Source: Diphasiastrum complanatum (Eukaryota > Streptophyta > Lycopodiopsida > Lycopodiales > Lycopodiaceae). Taken from it: a DNA stretch of 64,000 bases. The translations under genes and the position numbers were made by a program. Below, in pieces: positions 54,758 to 64,000 of this stretch (position 1 is the stretch's first letter; each line of letters opens with the position of its first letter). The stretch is from the NCBI GenBank assembly GCA_029204225.1, contig CM055102.1:26888922-26952921 (forward strand), read 5' to 3'. The notes beneath the pieces are model-generated. The model had not been told where the DNA came from and did not search any database. It was given only the letters and a program-made list of their open reading frames with translations.

Positions 54758-55837
54758 AATCCTCACAACAACCACATGAGCACCATAGCCACCAACAGTT
54801 AATCATGCTGCTCAATCGAGAATTTCTTGCAAACTTCTATAATACCGCACAATACACCAGCTCCATAATGCAAAAAAGACAAAATGAAATGAGTCCTTGT
54901 CAAAAGAAAGTGAAACCGATATTCCGTCATCTGCTACAATGTCCAACCAAGAGCAACCTGCACAGGGAATTGACAGTTTTTCTCCCCTTCTACAGCCTCA
55001 CATCTATTTGTCTTTCTACATGCTGATAAAGATTTCCAATGTGCCAATACACAACAAATCTAGGATTCGGATATCAAGATAGAGATTCAGCTCTGAATCT
55101 CTTGTTCGGAGAGGTACTCAGGACATAGTACCTCAACCATACCTGCATCTCAAGCTATCAATGATAGTAGATATTAGTGTCACCAACCCTACCTTGTTTT
55201 GACAAGGGCATGTCAGAGTAAGTCACATTACTCTACAAAACAAATGCAATATTGCAACTATTAGGTCAATGTTGATGAATATAAGTTTTGTTCGACAAGT
55301 GCTATACAGTTATCACTCTCTGTACAGTTTGTTATTTCCTTGTTGCCCTTCATTCTTAGAGTCTAATTGATTTTTGCATGAGAAATACCTACTGCACGAG
55401 AGTCTTCCGTAGAGCATCTCAAAAACACATTGTCATCCATATATCCACCTTCAGATCACCTTGCACAGAGTTTATGATCTTTGAGCATCCTGAAACTTTG
55501 AGAAATCTTTGTCACGTTAGAGTTGCTTCCTGAATCTCATCGTCATATTCATTTTTGAGTCAACTACAACAAGATTGAAACAAATTTAGTTAAAATTTGT
55601 TCAATCTTTAGTCCAGTCGCATGTTCACCGTGTTTTAACTACGTGTTCCACATGCCGATTCAATCTTGAACATCAACAGTTACAAGCCACAACATCCCCA
55701 CTAACAGATTTTGGTGGGGGGAGAGAGTGGATATGCTTGGATCCACTGGAGCAGTTACGCTGCCAACAACAACATCAGCAAGATCGATAGCCAAGGTCAC
55801 AAGGCAAATATGAAAAAGACAAGGCTAAAGAAGACAG
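54758..55837. other. no recognised gene
   Basis: Follows the gag and has only short frames, none with protease or RT motifs. Near 55710 a purine tract (GGTGGGGGGAGAGAG) followed by TGGATATG resembles a polypurine tract and LTR start, but no repeat partner was found. Confidence 0.4.
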
Positions 55838-57542
55838 ATGGGTAATCCGAAGAGACTCAATCAGAAGTACCCCAGTCACGATGAAGATCCTTCAGAAAGA
55901 GAAACACAAGCATTGGAAAATCAGTCTCTTTCAACCAACCTCTTGTCATACATCTGCATCCATTCTCATACCTATCGCCCACACCAAGAGACAGAAGCAA
56001 AAAAACTCCAAGAAGGCTGCAACGAATCAGAAACAGACTCAAAGTCAAGCACAATCATCAAATTTGCAATCGAAGAAGAAGATGTTTTGCAGGTATTGAA
56101 AGCCCAATAATCATGCGATCAAGGATTGCCAAATTATCCAAGCAAAGAATGCAGTCAAGCAACCTGATCAACAAGCAAACACAGTTTCATCATCTCCCCA
56201 GGTCGAAGTGGACAAAGGCGCATTTATGGTGAAAGATCAAAGCGCTTTTTTGGATGATTCATGGTTTCTGGATTCTGAAGCAGCTCAACATATGACCAAT
56301 CAATGTGAGACCTTCAACTCTTACACACCTTACAACACGAAGAAATTTGTTCATCTTGGTGACAATAGTACTCACACCATTGAAGGTGAAGGTATTGTAA
56401 GATTACGATTCCAGCATGATCAATTTAAATTACTATCAAAAGTCTTATATGTTCCTAAACTCTCTACAAATATGTTATCAGTAAGTAGAATTACAGATTT
56501 AGGTCATAAGGTAGAATTTGAATCTGATCAATGCAAAATTATCGATAGGAGTGATAAGATCCTTGCACTCGACAAGAGACAGGGTTACTTATATTGATTG
56601 GCACACTGCTATTCCGAGTCTAGTCAATTCTTGAAAACCTCTGTTTTAGTCAATAAAGCACTACTATGGCATCATCGCTTACGATACTTGAATCATGCAT
56701 TTGTTATGAACATGTCTAGACAATCCATGGTTCTTGATCTTGAATATCCTTCTGGTAAGGTCGATCTCCCTGTCTGTAATAGCTGCATCTTTGGAAAGCA
56801 GGCTAGGATTCCTTTTAGATCAAACCATATGCATGTAGCAAAAGGTCTGTAAGATGTCGTTCAATACATATATATGTGGACCTATGTAAACTCCTTCACT
56901 GCTAGATGCAAAGTATTTTATTACCTTTATTGACGAATTCTCTAGAAGAACAGTTGTTTATTTCATTAAACAGAAATCAGAGGCTTTCATCAAATTCAAA
57001 CAATTCAAAGAGCATGTTGAGAATCAAACTGGCAAACAAATCAAAGAACTGAGGTCAGATAACGGGGGAGAGTACATCTCCAACGAATTCAAGGACTATT
57101 GCCTTAACAATGGCATTGAGCAACAACACATCACTTTCGATTTGCCTCAGTCAAATGGTCTTGCTGAAAGAAAGAACAAAACCTTAGTTGAATCGACAAA
57201 GTGCATGTTATCACATGTGACACTTTCGAAGTGCTTATGGGCTGGAGCTGTTTCAACAATAACCTATATTTAGGACACATGTTCTACTAAAGGCCTCTCG
57301 AACAAAACACCATTTGAAGTTTGGACAAGTACCAAAACTTCTTTATCAAACTTATGAGTTTTTGGATGTACTGCTTTTGCGCAAATTCCTCGTGATCTCA
57401 GGAAGAAGCTTGACTTCCAAAGTATCGAATGTGTTTTCATCAGCTACACTACTTCAGATCAAACCTACAAGTTGTTCGATCCCATCGAGTCGAAGATATT
57501 CACTAGCCGGGATGTCATCTTCATCGAAGATCAGTTTCAAGC
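55838..57542 (+). pseudogene. copia element 2: gag end, protease, integrase
   Basis: In order: a gag zinc knuckle (FCRY-stop-KPNNHAIKDC near 56090, second Cys changed to a stop), protease (WFLDSEAAQHMT near 56270, where Gly of DSGA is Glu), GAG-pre-integrase (LLWHHRLRYLN, CNSCIFGKQ near 56670-56800), integrase core (YFITFIDEFSRRT near 56910 with the first Asp, ELRSDNGGEY near 57050, SNGLAERKNKT near 57150) and C-terminal part (FGCTAFAQIPRDLRKKL near 57365, FTSRDVIFIEDQF near 57500). Several stops break it. The RT begins only after a nested insertion, at 58960. Confidence 0.85.
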
Positions 57543-57849
57543 TGTGTTGCACCGGATCGCGATCCGGAAGTATTTCGATCCGGATCGCGCGTTTTGGATT
57601 GCCCGCTTTCCGCGACCAGAAACACGGTCTCGAAACGCGAAAAAACTTTGAAATTTTTTTATGTGGGCCGCGAGCAGGCAGCCTGTGGCCCACATAATTT
57701 TTTTTGCATTCTGAGAGTTGGAGAGTGAGAGAGAGCAAGGATGACGAGGTGATCGTGGATTGTGGGCAGCGTGGGGCATTGATCTGTGCGTGATCAGGAT
57801 GGTGGAAGCGATGAGGTGGCGGCGTTTGCCTCCAAAATGATTTTAGGTA

Positions 57850-58392
57850 AGTTTTGACTTCAAACCTTGGTAGCTCATAGAATGGATGGATCAGGTTGAT
57901 ACAGAGGCAAAGGATGAGGGTGAGCATGAGGGAGGGGGCGACATGCAGCACTTATTCGTAGACCCCGATGCCGAGACACAGGAGTAGCCAACCGTTCCTG
58001 CACCTAGACGTAGAGGCGACCTAGACGTTCCAGGGGGGGTGGTATGGGGGCCTTGTTTGTAGAGAGGACTAGAGTCTCACAGGCAGTTGAGAGCCAGGTC
58101 GGCTCTGAGTTTATAGGGTCTTTCCAGAATATGAGATCATAGTTGAGAGGGCGACCTGGAGCGAGTAGTAGAGGAGGAGCAGTTGGAGCCAGCCAGGAGG
58201 GGACAGGAGGGAGAGAGAGAGGGAGGGGGAGAGGTAGGGGACAGGGAAGAGACAGAGGTGGACGCACAGGCAAAGGCAGAGGCAGAGGCTCACCATGACA
58301 CATGATACCCTCAGCATCGTTTATAGATTCCTTATTTGGCAGTTCCACGGACACTGATGACTTAGACTTTGAGTTAGAGGACGATTGTTAGT
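57850..58392 (+). pseudogene. C-terminal coding remnant in the nested element
   Basis: The plus strand reads WMDQVDTEAKDEGEHEGG near 57885, an Arg/Gly-rich stretch (RGRGRGQGRDRGGR near 58230) and a neat acidic end, STDTDDLDFELEDDC, with TAG at 58390. Frame changes and stops lie between these pieces. Such acidic/basic tails occur at transposase C-termini, but no hAT dimerisation motif is visible, so the identity is an inference from position inside a TIR-like element. Confidence 0.4.
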
Positions 58393-58578
58393 TGTTAGTG
58401 TTATGAGACATTATTTATCGGACATCACTATATATATTTTTTGGCCTTGAGCCTGACATTATATATTTTCATGTTTTTACATTGTGTCCTATCGGTTTGT
58501 GTTTTGATATGATTTTTTTCCAGCATGGTCTATTTCAGTAGGTAATTCGATATGGTTTTTTTCCAGCATGGTCTACTT

Positions 58579-58581
<3 letters not shown>

Positions 58582-58672
<91 letters not shown>
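58582..58672. repeat. (GA)n microsatellite
   Basis: About 90 bp of perfect GA repeat inside the nested element. Confidence 0.95.
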
Positions 58673-58674
<2 letters not shown>

Positions 58675-58959
58675 CAATATGCTTTCAATGCTTTGCTATG
58701 CACATGATTTCATTTCACACAATACTGGTAACTGTAGAAAATGATATAATAGTGAAAAATAACTTAACGGACGACACTGGTCCTGAAATTGATGGCAAAC
58801 TTGATAAATGAACTGCCCTTGAAAAAACCTTCCATTTGATACCCATATTGGTATTAAAAAAATTTCAAAAAAAAAAAAACGTCCTGGAAAACCCTAATGG
58901 AAAATTTCGGAACGAGATCCGGAACGCGTTCCGGAATGCGGCCTACAAACCTGGTTTTA

Positions 58960-60480
58960 AGACCTCAAAGAAAAGAGCAGTTCCCATGTAGCCGACCTAT
59001 CAGACTCTCCTGACGCTTTGAACTTTCCAGTTCCTCAGTCGACTATTCCTATTGGAGGTCCTAGCTCCTCTACTCTTGACGAACAACAAATCAACGGCGA
59101 ATCAGAAGATGATGATGTTGTAGATCAGCAACTACAGTATGATGGAATCAGTCCAGTAGTCAGGCATTCTTCTATTCGACTGTTGCTATCATTTGCCAAT
59201 GCAGCAAATTTGGAAATACATCAAATGGATGTACAAACAGCATATCTCAATGGAGTTATCGAAGAAGACATTTACATGTTGCAATCCAAAGGTTATATTA
59301 TCGAGGGTAAACACAATTATGTGTGTAAAATCCATAAGGCACTTTATGGCTTGAAGCAATCTGCTCGAGCATGGTTCCAAAGGTCAATACTTTTCTTATT
59401 GATCACAACTATACACCTAGCTCTTCAGATTCAAACGTCTATTTCAAAGCAGTGCAGCAGTTTTTTATCATTAACACTTTGTACATGGATGATACATTTT
59501 AGCAATAGTACCAATTTGATAAAAGAAGCCAAGACAATGCTATCTTCTGAATTCGACATGATCGATCTAGGTGAAGCTCATTTCTGCCTTGGTATACAAA
59601 TCCACAGAGACAGAAAACAGAAGTTGGTCTACATTACACAACAGAGGTACATCTACAACATTTTAGTTAGATATAATCTGATGAATTGCAAGTAGCTCTC
59701 TCACCAATGGAACTAGGACTCAAATTGTCAAAGGACCAGTGCCCCAAAACAATTCATGAGAAGCAGTAGATGTGTGAGTATCCTTACCATTCTATTATAG
59801 GATCGCTTATGTATGCCATGATCTGTACCAAGCCAGACATAGCTTTTGTAGTCAGATCTCTCAATCAGTATATGACTAATCCTAGTATAACACATTGGAA
59901 GGCTCTTATCAAAGTCATGAGATATCTCCGAGCTACTGTGGACTTTTGCATTTGTTATGGAGCAATCGACAATGACAAACTTAATTTTCTCAATGGTTAC
60001 ACAGATGCAAGTTGGGCAGGAGATGTAGACACTCATAAATCTACTTCCAGATTTACATTCTTCCTCAACAATGGTCCAATTTCCTAGAATAGTCACAAGC
60101 AATCTTCGATAGCTCTATCTTCCACTGAATCAGAGTATATCGCAACCTCTCAAGCTACAAAGGAAGCAATTTGGTTGAGAAACTTACTCTCAGATATCGG
60201 GCTGAATCAATATGCTCCGTCAACATTATTTTGTGATAATCAAAGTGCCATCGCTTTATCAGCCAATCCTAGAATTCATTCGAGGAGTAAGCACATTGAA
60301 CTGCGGTATCATTTCGTCAGAAACAAAGTTCTCAACGAAGAGGTCAGATTGCAGTACTGTAGAATGCAAGATATGACAGCTGATGTTTTTACTAAAGCAG
60401 TATGTTTGGAGTCACACAGAAGATCTATGTAGAGCTAAGTTTGAAGGTCAAGGCATTCAAGGATTCAGATTAAGGGAGAG
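58960..60480 (+). pseudogene. copia element 2: RT and RNase H
   Basis: 59018-59695 encodes ISPVVRHSSIRLLL, IHQMDVQTAYLNG (first catalytic Asp) and IHKALYGLKQSARAW; the upstream quarter of RT is deleted. The catalytic box is in a shifted frame near 59485 (LYMDDTF). 59770-60430 encodes IIGSLMYAMICTKPDIAF, GYTDASWAGD, SSTESEY and FCDNQSAIAL with one Trp-to-stop, then MQDMTADVFTKAV, the RNase H and pol end. A purine tract (TTAAGGGAGAG) precedes the LTR at 60481. It is the same family as the copy at 63.2-64.0 kb. Confidence 0.87.
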
Positions 60481-61544
60481 TGTTGGATTATTCTCCTTCT
60501 TACCAATCGACTAATCGGTTTTAATCTTCATCCATTGTTTATCCAGTTCTGTGGATTTTCCCATGTGTTTACACAGTCTACAGAATTACAAGTGTTTTTA
60601 CAGAGTTTGTAAAATTACACGGAGTTTACGACAATGTCTTCTTTTTTGCCTGTCAGGAATCTCGTTGAAAAATCCAGTGTCACCTTTTTCGCATTTTTCG
60701 CTTGACAGAAATTTCGTGTAAAATCACAGTGTCGCATTTTTCATTTTTTTTCGCGAAAAGCTTGACAGTGTTGCTTGTGGCTGTTTTAGTTCATTTCTGT
60801 AGAGCTACATTTTTTGTTCATTTATGCAGACAAATGTTTACGGCCAATTTCACCGCTTATCGGCAATCAATGACAAGGATTGGATGGATGCCAGGATCAC
60901 CAGCCAACTGGCGATCACAATTGACGATCTAATTTCTTAGTATAAATAGCTTTTCATATTCATACAATGTCAATAATCTGAAATCATTAGATATTCATTG
61001 AAAATCAGAATTATCAAAAGCATTTGAATAGTTAGATCTCTCTCTCAAGCCTACGAGCTTGAATACTCCTGATCATTCTAGCTCACTTCTTAGAGTTGTT
61101 TTAGAGATTGCTATTGTGCCACTGCTTATCAGCATTGCGCTTAATTCAGACTTTCATTTTAGCCGTTCAGAGATAGCATAGAGTACGCGGCTTCGATCCA
61201 CAACTTATTGTACTCATTTACTTCTGTTACTTTTCATACTGAATCTATATTATCCTTCATTGCATTCAGTTTTTGTCTCAGAATGTATGCATTTCTGTAT
61301 TTCTTCGCGACTAATTATTTGTCTGATAATTTTTTATGCTTAATTGTTTGGCTACGTAATCACTGTAGTACTGGCAATTTCAAAGTTAGTTACTATAAGT
61401 TCAAACGTGATTTTTATCACTATTGTCTTGTTTAAAATTGGTAGGCGTAGTCATGCATTGGAAAGACGAAGATAGTTTATTCCGCCATGTACAAAAAGTT
61501 TTCTTTTCGAGCTAGATCTATCTTCTGCACTCCACTTTCCGACA
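60481..61544 (+). repeat. LTR of copia family 2 (shared by two bodies)
   Basis: It begins TGTTGGATTATTC right after the purine tract and ends TTTCCGACA right before a primer site, 1064 bp. It contains TATAAATAG at about 60940. It serves as 3' LTR of the left body and 5' LTR of the right partial body. Confidence 0.82.
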
Positions 61545-61556
61545 TGGTATCAAAGC
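61545..61556 (+). other. primer-binding site (tRNA-iMet type)
   Basis: TGGTATCAAAGC, complementary (one mismatch to the usual TGGTATCAGAGC) to initiator tRNA-Met, immediately after the LTR. Confidence 0.8.
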
Positions 61557-62055
61557 AATTTCACTATTTCCTCATATTGCAAGCACAATAACCATGAGAT
61601 CAAGGATCGTTGAATTCTCCAAGCAAAGGACGCAGCCAAGCAACCTGATCAACAAGCAAACATACTTTCATCATCTCCCCAGGTCGAAGTGGACGAAGCC
61701 GCATTCACGGTCAAACATCAAAGCACATTTTTGGATTATTCATGGTTTCTAGATTATGGAGCAACTCAACATATGACCAATCAACGTGAGATCTTCAACT
61801 CCTTACACGCCCTACAGCACAAAAAAATTTGTTCACCTTGGTGACAATATTACTCACACCATTGAAGGTGAAGGTACTGTAAGATTACGATTCCAGCATG
61901 ATCAATTCAAATTACTATCAAAAGTCTTATATGTTTCTAAACTCTCTACAAATCTGTTATCGATAAGTAGAATTACAGATTTAGGTCATAAGGTAGAATT
62001 CAAATATGATCAATGCAGAATTATTGATAGGAGTGATAAGATCCTTGTTGGCAGA
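61557..62055 (+). pseudogene. partial second copia body
   Basis: 61580-62047 repeats 56105-56570 of the left body (zinc-knuckle end, linker, WFLDYGATQHMT protease start, then FVHLGDN and LRFQHDQFKLLSKVLYV). Most of gag is missing between the primer site and the knuckle. Similarity stops at GATCCTTG, before the pre-integrase domain. Two frameshifts are present. Confidence 0.82.
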
Positions 62056-62089
62056 GAGGGAGATGAATGAGTTGAGAAAAGGTATCATA
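62056..62089. other. junction of two copia elements
   Basis: 34 bp (GGCAGAGAGGGAGATGAATG...) match neither body nor LTR; it precedes the minus-strand LTR. Confidence 0.4.
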
Positions 62090-63197
62090 TGTTAGAAATG
62101 AAAAATAAGCTCAAAGAGGTAAGACAAACACGAATGAGACACGAACTTGAACAAGAAATGAACGAGAACAAAAAATGTTCGTGCGCGGCGGAACGAGCTA
62201 TGCAACACTCTCCGTAAGCATGACTACGCCTATCAGAACAAACAAAACGGTAGTGATGGGAATCACAGTCGTTCTTGATTATGTAGCCAAACTTTAATAA
62301 ATGAATGAAGCTCCAGAAGAATAGTTTGTCGCAAATACTAAGACAAACTTCGTTGCGAATGATTCGCGAAGAGCTAGACGGTGCTCGATTGATAATTAGT
62401 CGTGAATGATTCGCGAAAGACAAGACCAAATATTAGTTGTCTATTACCATAAAGAACAACTAGAAAGACCAAACAGAATGAATGATAAGCATAGCAATAT
62501 TAACATAGATTAGAACACAGAACAAAGAACTATATCAGATTAAGTATATCATGTATACATGTCAATAATGCGGTAGAGCACAAGACAATAGCGGACGAAA
62601 CCGCATGCCCTACGAAGCTTATACAATATGTAAAGGAATAAAACCTTATTGTTGACAATCAAGAATCAATGCGCAAGGCATCTACTTCGTATCATTCACT
62701 CATAACTCATTAACCTCGTTAAACTGAATATGCAAATGGTATCCAGTATATATACATTATATTACAGGTGCGCAGATGTGGTAAGTACAGTGTATGTGCT
62801 GTATGTAAGAGATCATGGGTGGCCGCAGTCGTTGTCCAGTCTATTAGCGCAGCTGCATGGGGGAAGCATGAAAAGGGTGCAACGTCAGTCAGTGCTGAGG
62901 TGACCGTTGGTGATGACAATGCAAAAAGTGTGTCACTCTTACGAATAGCCTTAGGAATAGATTTACAGGGTGCCTTTGCTTTTAGGGCACCTTTGGCATT
63001 TAGTAGGATAGTGTCTTCTTTTCACCTATCACCATAACTTGTGTAAAAAGACAGTGTCGCGATTCTTTTGTCTTTTATTCGTTTGTGCGAATTTGCGTGT
63101 AAATATGCAAGCTGCGCGACAACGTTAGTAAATATGCAGCATCAATGGAGGCAAATTAAAATGGGATTTAAGGAGAGTAGAAGTAATATATCCAACA
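62090..63197 (-). repeat. LTR of a minus-strand copia
   Basis: On the minus strand it begins TGTTGGATATATTAC, the same start as the LTR at 60481, and ends CATTTCTAACA; 1108 bp. It follows a G-rich polypurine tract (AATTAAGGGGGGG at 63198-63210, complement), so it is the 3' LTR of the element to its right. It holds TTCGCGAA-type words and a TATATATA tract. Confidence 0.75.
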
Positions 63198-64000
63198 CCC
63201 CCCCTTAATTTGGATCTGTGAATGCCTTGATCTTCAGACTGAGCAATGCACAAAATTTGTTGTGTGCATTAACACTGAGTGCCTTCGTGAAGATGTCTGC
63301 AACCATGTCCTGCGTTCTGCAGTACATTAAGCTCACCTCTCTGTCGAGAACCTTGCCCCTGATGTAGTGATATCTGATCTCAATGTGTGTACTCCTAGAA
63401 TGAAATCTAGGGTTGGCCGATAAGGCAATAGCACTTTGGTTGTCACAAAACAAAATTGTAGGGCTGTTTAGATACAGATTGATGTCTGACAGCAAATTTC
63501 TCAACCAAAATGCTTCCTTAATAGATTGAGAAGCAACAATGTATTCTGCTTCAGTAGAAGAAAGTGCGATAGAGGTTTGCTTATGACTGTTCCACGAAAT
63601 AGGACCGCCATTGAAGAAGAATGTAAATCCATATGTGGACTTACGATTGTCTGCATCTGCTCCCCAGCTTGCATCAAAATAACCACTGAGCTGATGAAGA
63701 TTGTCATTGTTGACATCTCCATAGCAGATGCATTGGTCCATGGTAGCTCGAATATGTCTCATGACTCAAATAAGAGCCTTCCAATGGGTAATGCCAGGAT
63801 TAGCCATGTATTGGCTGAGTGAGCCAACAACAAAAGAGATATCTGGTCTTGTACAGACCACATTGGTGAGTGAGCTAAAGAGCAACGTATCATCCACGTA
63901 CAAGGTGATGATAATGAAAGATTGTTGCACTGACTTCAAGTAAACGTTGCAATCAGCTGGCTCTTAGTGACTTCCTCTAGGCTTATCCCTGATCTCACCA
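63198..64000 (-). pseudogene. copia RT-RNase H, cut by the window end
   Basis: An intact minus-strand frame (63762-63205) encodes GYFDASWGAD, SSTEAEYIVAS, FCDNQSAIALSANP and RTQDMVADIFTKAL, complete RNase H with its catalytic Asp-Glu-Asp. Upstream, FIIITLYVDDTLLFSS (near 63900) is the RT catalytic box; it joins directly to CTRPDISFVVGSL (near 63850), so about 100 residues between RT and RNase H are deleted. The element continues beyond 64000. It is a closer relative of the 59-60 kb copy than of the 50-kb one. Confidence 0.88.

Larger units (their letters stand above)
57543..58953. mobile_element. nested TIR transposon-like insertion
   Basis: The copia integrase/RT junction is interrupted by 1.4 kb of GC-richer unrelated DNA. 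The flanks GTTTCAAGC (57534-57542) and GTTTTAAGA (58954-58962) may be a mutated 8-bp target duplication. Perfect 16-nt palindromes sit near both ends: CCGGATCGCGATCCGG at 57552-57567 and CCGGAACGCGTTCCGG at 58919-58934. Inside are an inverted repeat (ATGTGGGCC/GGCCCACAT, 57660-57695), a coding-like tail and a (GA)n array. An hAT-type non-autonomous element is the best guess. Boundaries are approximate. Confidence 0.6.

Noticed and set aside
57454-57951. 165-codon minus-strand frame across the nested insertion
   Set aside because: It crosses the boundary between copia integrase and the inserted element and has no domain.
58004-58354. Minus-strand 116-codon frame with Pro-Leu repeats
   Set aside because: Antisense shadow of the Arg/Gly-rich coding remnant on the plus strand.

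Overview
This is a eukaryotic nuclear window, almost certainly from a land plant with a large, repeat-choked genome. The evidence is a plant-type CAF1 deadenylase gene, a plant-specific NOI/RIN4 domain exon with GT-AG borders, Ty1/copia and Gypsy-type elements primed by plant tRNA-iMet or tRNA-Asp sites, and very low gene density. Two repeat families (a Penelope-like element with the green-lineage motif set, and a transposase-like family I remember from mosses, lycophytes and algae) plus abundant (GA)n arrays point, as an inference, to a seed-free plant such as a fern. Only two stretches look like host genes: NOI/RIN4-type exons (4.3-5.7 kb, plus strand) and an intact, intronless CAF1 gene (37.1-37.9 kb, minus strand). 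Everything else recognisable is mobile DNA or its debris.

Layout. 0-3 kb: two decayed LINEs of one family in opposite orientation, each with ORF1 C-terminus and ORF2 endonuclease motifs. 4.3-5.7 kb: NOI/RIN4 exons. 5.7-7.0 kb: decayed copia pol on the minus strand. 7-13 kb: AT-rich, gene-free, with a small TIR/MITE-like element (8.4 kb) and a 68-bp tandem duplication. 13-14.3 kb: palindromic direct/inverted repeats, then a probable solo LTR. 14.3-19.5 kb: a Gypsy-like gag-protease element without reverse transcriptase. 20.1-21.1 kb: an LTR and body end of the solo-LTR family, inverted. 21.8-22.05 kb: a tRNA-like (SINE-like) module followed by a strong 36-bp-arm hairpin. 25.9-28.9 kb: a structurally complete 3-kb LTR element (TSD, PBS, PPT, near-identical LTRs) whose ORFs match no gag or pol that I know; it sits inside a decayed gag ORF. 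30.0-32.8 kb: a broken transposase-like gene. 33.6-35.4 kb: an ORF1-only LINE derivative.

40.6-48.6 kb holds a Penelope-like retroelement on the minus strand. Its reverse transcriptase (43.3-45.2 kb) lies between two long direct repeats (pseudo-LTRs) with (GA)n arrays at the borders, and two further truncated heads follow in tandem, each also preceded by (GA)n. This, together with the 25.9-28.9 kb element, is the most noteworthy content.

48.8-51.8 kb: copia pol with an integrase deletion. 52.8-53.2 kb: a 26-bp minisatellite. 53.5-54.8 kb: a second gag with three zinc knuckles, related to the one at 16 kb. 55.8-62.1 kb: a second copia family present as body-LTR-partial body, with a TIR transposon-like insertion nested in its integrase/RT junction. 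62.1-64.0 kb: another copy of that copia family on the minus strand, running off the window end.

Nearly all element ORFs carry frameshifts, stops or deletions, so coordinates of pseudogenes are approximate homology extents. Family assignments rest on motifs read by eye and remembered families; no database search was made.
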